Source: URNF01 sp045594105
GTDB lineage: Bacteria > Bacillota > Clostridia > Oscillospirales > Acutalibacteraceae
NCBI GenBank assembly: GCA_045594105.1
Contig: JAZNXY010000058.1
Coordinates: forward strand, 1-5,606
Length of the DNA: 5,606 nt
Reading direction: 5' to 3'
This document shows positions 4,441 through 5,606 of the stretch, piece by piece. Below the pieces are notes generated by a model. That model made no database searches. It was not told where the DNA came from and worked only from the letters and a program-made list of their open reading frames with translations. The position numbers and the translations under genes were made by a program. The first letter of the stretch is position 1. The number at the start of each line of letters is the position of its first letter.

Positions 4441-4451
4441 GAAAGGAAAAG

Positions 4452-4475
4452 GACACGAAACGCATTTTCGGTGTC
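4452..4475 (+). promoter_or_regulatory. Leader hairpin before the araC-type gene
   Basis: GACACGAAA (4452-4460), loop CGCAT, TTTCGGTGTC (4466-4475) form a 9-bp stem with one bulged G (4470). The only purine-rich ribosome-binding-like stretch, AAAGGAAAAGGA (4442-4453), lies about 33 nt before ATG 4487. Folding of the hairpin would bring it closer. The weak GGTG (4470-4473), 13 nt before the ATG, would be hidden in the stem. A role in translation is inference. Confidence 0.5.
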
Positions 4476-4486
4476 TCGATTTTACA

Positions 4487-5347
4487 ATGCATACTGTAAA
4501 ACTGAATGAAAACGGGTTTGTGGGCTTTTCACTCACCAAGCAGGGACTGCAGTTGGAATGTATTATCAACGACGGCTTTTATAACGGTGTGAAGAAAAGC
4601 GAGAACTATCATTTCCACTCTTCGTATGAAGTACACGCCGCTGTAAAAGGCGGGGTGCATATTCTGGTGGAAGAACAAGACGTGTTTCTACAGGCAGGTG
4701 ATGTTGCGATATTGCCGTCGGGTGCGGTGCACTACGTTTTTGCTGATGCAGACGCCTTCCGTGTCAGTTACCGTTTTAAGATTGCTCCTGCAAGCGATGG
4801 CGAACTGTATATGGTTTTCCGTGCTGCGTGCGACAGTATTCGAAATGTATGCGTATTGACAGACACGGGTATATATGAAAAGTATCTGCTACCTGCAGCA
4901 GAAAACTATAAAGGCGGGAAACCGTCCTTTTGCGTGTCGGAACTGTTGTTTTTAGCGACGTATGAACTGGTTGCGGCGATGATAAGTACACCGAAACAGG
5001 AGGAAACCGTTGCCGAAACGTTGCTGGCCGAGAACATTGAAGAGTTTTTAAACAGCACGTATAATGAAGATGTTTCTCTGAGTGCATTGGCAGCCTATTT
5101 GCATTTCAGCACACGGCATACGGAACGTGTGTTAGATAAACTGTTTGGGATGTCTTTTGGGGAAATGTTGACCAAAAAGCGCCTTGCTGCCGCACGGTTG
5201 TTGTTGCGTACCGAAGACGTGCCGATAGGGGACGTGGCGGCACAGGTGGGGTTTGCTAACGCAGAATATTTTAGTCGTAAATTTGCCGCACATTTTGGTG
5301 TTTCCCCACGGCAATATCGGGATATGTGTAAAGAAAAACAGAATTGA
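4487..5347 (+). CDS. AraC-family transcriptional regulator with N-terminal cupin domain
   Basis: A 286-residue protein. Residues 40-100 form a cupin-type sensor domain (YHFHSSYEVHAAVKGGVHIL, then LQAGDVAILPSGAVHYV), expected to bind a sugar or related ligand. Residues 183-280 are the AraC/XylS DNA-binding domain with two helix-turn-helix units: the first about 197-218 (LSALAAYLHFSTRHTERVL) and the second about 246-267 (PIGDVAAQVGFANAEYFSRKF), ending in the family signature FGVSPRQYR. The gene is divergent from the aldolase-propeller operon with a 110-bp shared control region, so it is probably the local regulator. ATG 4487 is the only reasonable start: no in-frame ATG, GTG or TTG lies between it and the upstream stop at 4391. 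It nevertheless has no normal ribosome binding site at 5-10 nt. Confidence 0.93.
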   Translation: MHTVKLNENGFVGFSLTKQGLQLECIINDGFYNGVKKSENYHFHSSYEVHAAVKGGVHILVEEQDVFLQAGDVAILPSGAVHYVFADADAFRVSYRFKIAPASDGELYMVFRAACDSIRNVCVLTDTGIYEKYLLPAAENYKGGKPSFCVSELLFLATYELVAAMISTPKQEETVAETLLAENIEEFLNSTYNEDVSLSALAAYLHFSTRHTERVLDKLFGMSFGEMLTKKRLAAARLLLRTEDVPIGDVAAQVGFANAEYFSRKFAAHFGVSPRQYRDMCKEKQN

Positions 5348-5368
5348 CGTTTTGCTTTGCAAAACGTC
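5346..5368 (+). other. Hairpin overlapping the stop codon of the araC-type gene
   Basis: GACGTTTTGC (5346-5355), loop TTT, GCAAAACGTC (5359-5368) is a perfect 10-bp hairpin that begins inside the TGA stop (5345-5347). No T-run follows, so it is not a classical terminator; it may protect the mRNA 3' end. The CGTTTTGC block resembles the GGTTTTGC block of the repeats at 2026 and 2183. Confidence 0.6.
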
Positions 5369-5394
5369 GCAGGGGATTCTTCGCCGCCAACACG

Positions 5395-5434
5395 AAAAAA
5401 GGCAGACACCGCAAAAGCGGTGTCTGCCTTTTTT
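5395..5434. terminator. Bidirectional terminator between the araC-type gene and tRNA-Thr
   Basis: A perfect 12-bp stem GGCAGACACCGC (5401-5412) / GCGGTGTCTGCC (5417-5428), loop AAAA, flanked by six A on the left and six T on the right. It therefore terminates both the araC-type transcript (plus) and tRNA-Thr (minus). On the minus strand it begins directly after the tRNA CCA and has a TTTT loop, like the tRNA-Gln terminator, with which it shares AGACACC / GGTGTCT. Confidence 0.95.
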
Positions 5435-5509
5435 GGAGCTGGTTGACGGACTTGAACCCCCGATTTGCTGATTACAAATCAGCTGCTCTACCAACTGAGC
5501 TAAACCAGC
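5434..5509 (-). tRNA. tRNA-Thr (anticodon TGT)
   Basis: Read on the minus strand from 5509. Acceptor GCTGGTT pairs with AACCAGC. The D-stem is GCTC/GAGC. The anticodon stem GCTGA/TCAGC encloses TTTGTAA, giving anticodon TGT. The T-loop is TTCAAGT, the discriminator is T, and CCA is encoded (5436-5434). The T-stem GGGGG/CCGTC contains a G-G mismatch in the middle (51:63) and one G-T pair, which is unusual. It reads ACA and other ACN codons. It stands alone with its own promoter and terminator. Confidence 0.95.
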
Positions 5510-5528
5510 GTACAGAACGAGCAGAGGT

Positions 5529-5558
5529 ATAATACCACAAAAAACAGGCGGCTGTCAA
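5529..5558 (-). promoter_or_regulatory. Promoter of tRNA-Thr
   Basis: On the minus strand TTGACA (5558-5553) and TATTAT (5534-5529) are 18 nt apart. The start is predicted near 5522, about 12 nt before the tRNA. TTTGTGGTATTAT at the -10 is identical to the tRNA-Gly operon promoter. Confidence 0.9.
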
Positions 5559-5565
5559 CCTTTTT

Positions 5566-5606
5566 TTATTCTTCTGTTTTCCAATACAGACAGACGGGCT
5601 CATTTG
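5566..5606 (-). CDS. Possible last 12 codons of a minus-strand gene
   Basis: One minus-strand frame reads NEPVCLYWKTEE and then TAA (5568-5566), ending 7 nt before the tRNA-Thr -35. The charged tail and its position fit the end of an upstream gene, but 12 codons can be open by chance. No family can be named. Confidence 0.25.
   Translation of the reverse strand, partial: NEPVCLYWKTEE

Overview
The window looks like chromosome of an anaerobic Firmicute, probably a gut-type member of the class Clostridia. This rests on the linked perR and reverse rubrerythrin genes, strong AGGAGG-type ribosome binding sites, near-consensus housekeeping promoters (TTGACA-17/18-TATTAT) and tRNA genes with encoded CCA ends. 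This is inferred from gene content and style, not from a database match. I see no phage, transposase or CRISPR genes.

Left part (1-1489): a minus-strand oxidative-stress operon runs from perR (261-668) into reverse rubrerythrin (1-230, cut by the window edge). Its promoter carries a clear PerR box over the -10. Divergent from it, on the plus strand, is a single-pass membrane protein (773-1489) that looks like a degenerate LytR-CpsA-Psr (LCP) domain lacking the usual catalytic arginine region.

Middle (1490-2237): a tRNA operon, Gly(TCC)-Arg(TCT)-His(GTG)-[hairpin]-Gln(TTG), is followed by about 300 bp without a gene. That stretch is highly structured: three long perfect hairpins, an 18-nt direct repeat of the tRNA-Gln 3' end, and two diverged tandem copies of a unit of about 157 bp. 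In both copies a CCA-ending tRNA tail runs straight into a 17-18 bp TTTT-loop hairpin, but the hairpin arm sequences differ.

Right part (2238-5347): a two-gene minus-strand operon encodes an HpcH/HpaI-family class II 2-keto-3-deoxy-acid aldolase (3603-4376) and a cytoplasmic sialidase-superfamily beta-propeller protein with an N-terminal Fn3-like domain (2238-3599). A divergent AraC-family regulator with an N-terminal cupin domain (4487-5347) is the likely controller. The two divergent promoters appear to share one -10 region (GTATAC). Together the genes look like a small regulated unit for an acidic or keto-deoxy sugar; the substrate cannot be read from the sequence.

Right end (5348-5606): a hairpin over the araC stop codon, a bidirectional terminator, tRNA-Thr(TGT) on the minus strand with its own promoter, and possibly the last 12 codons of another minus-strand gene.
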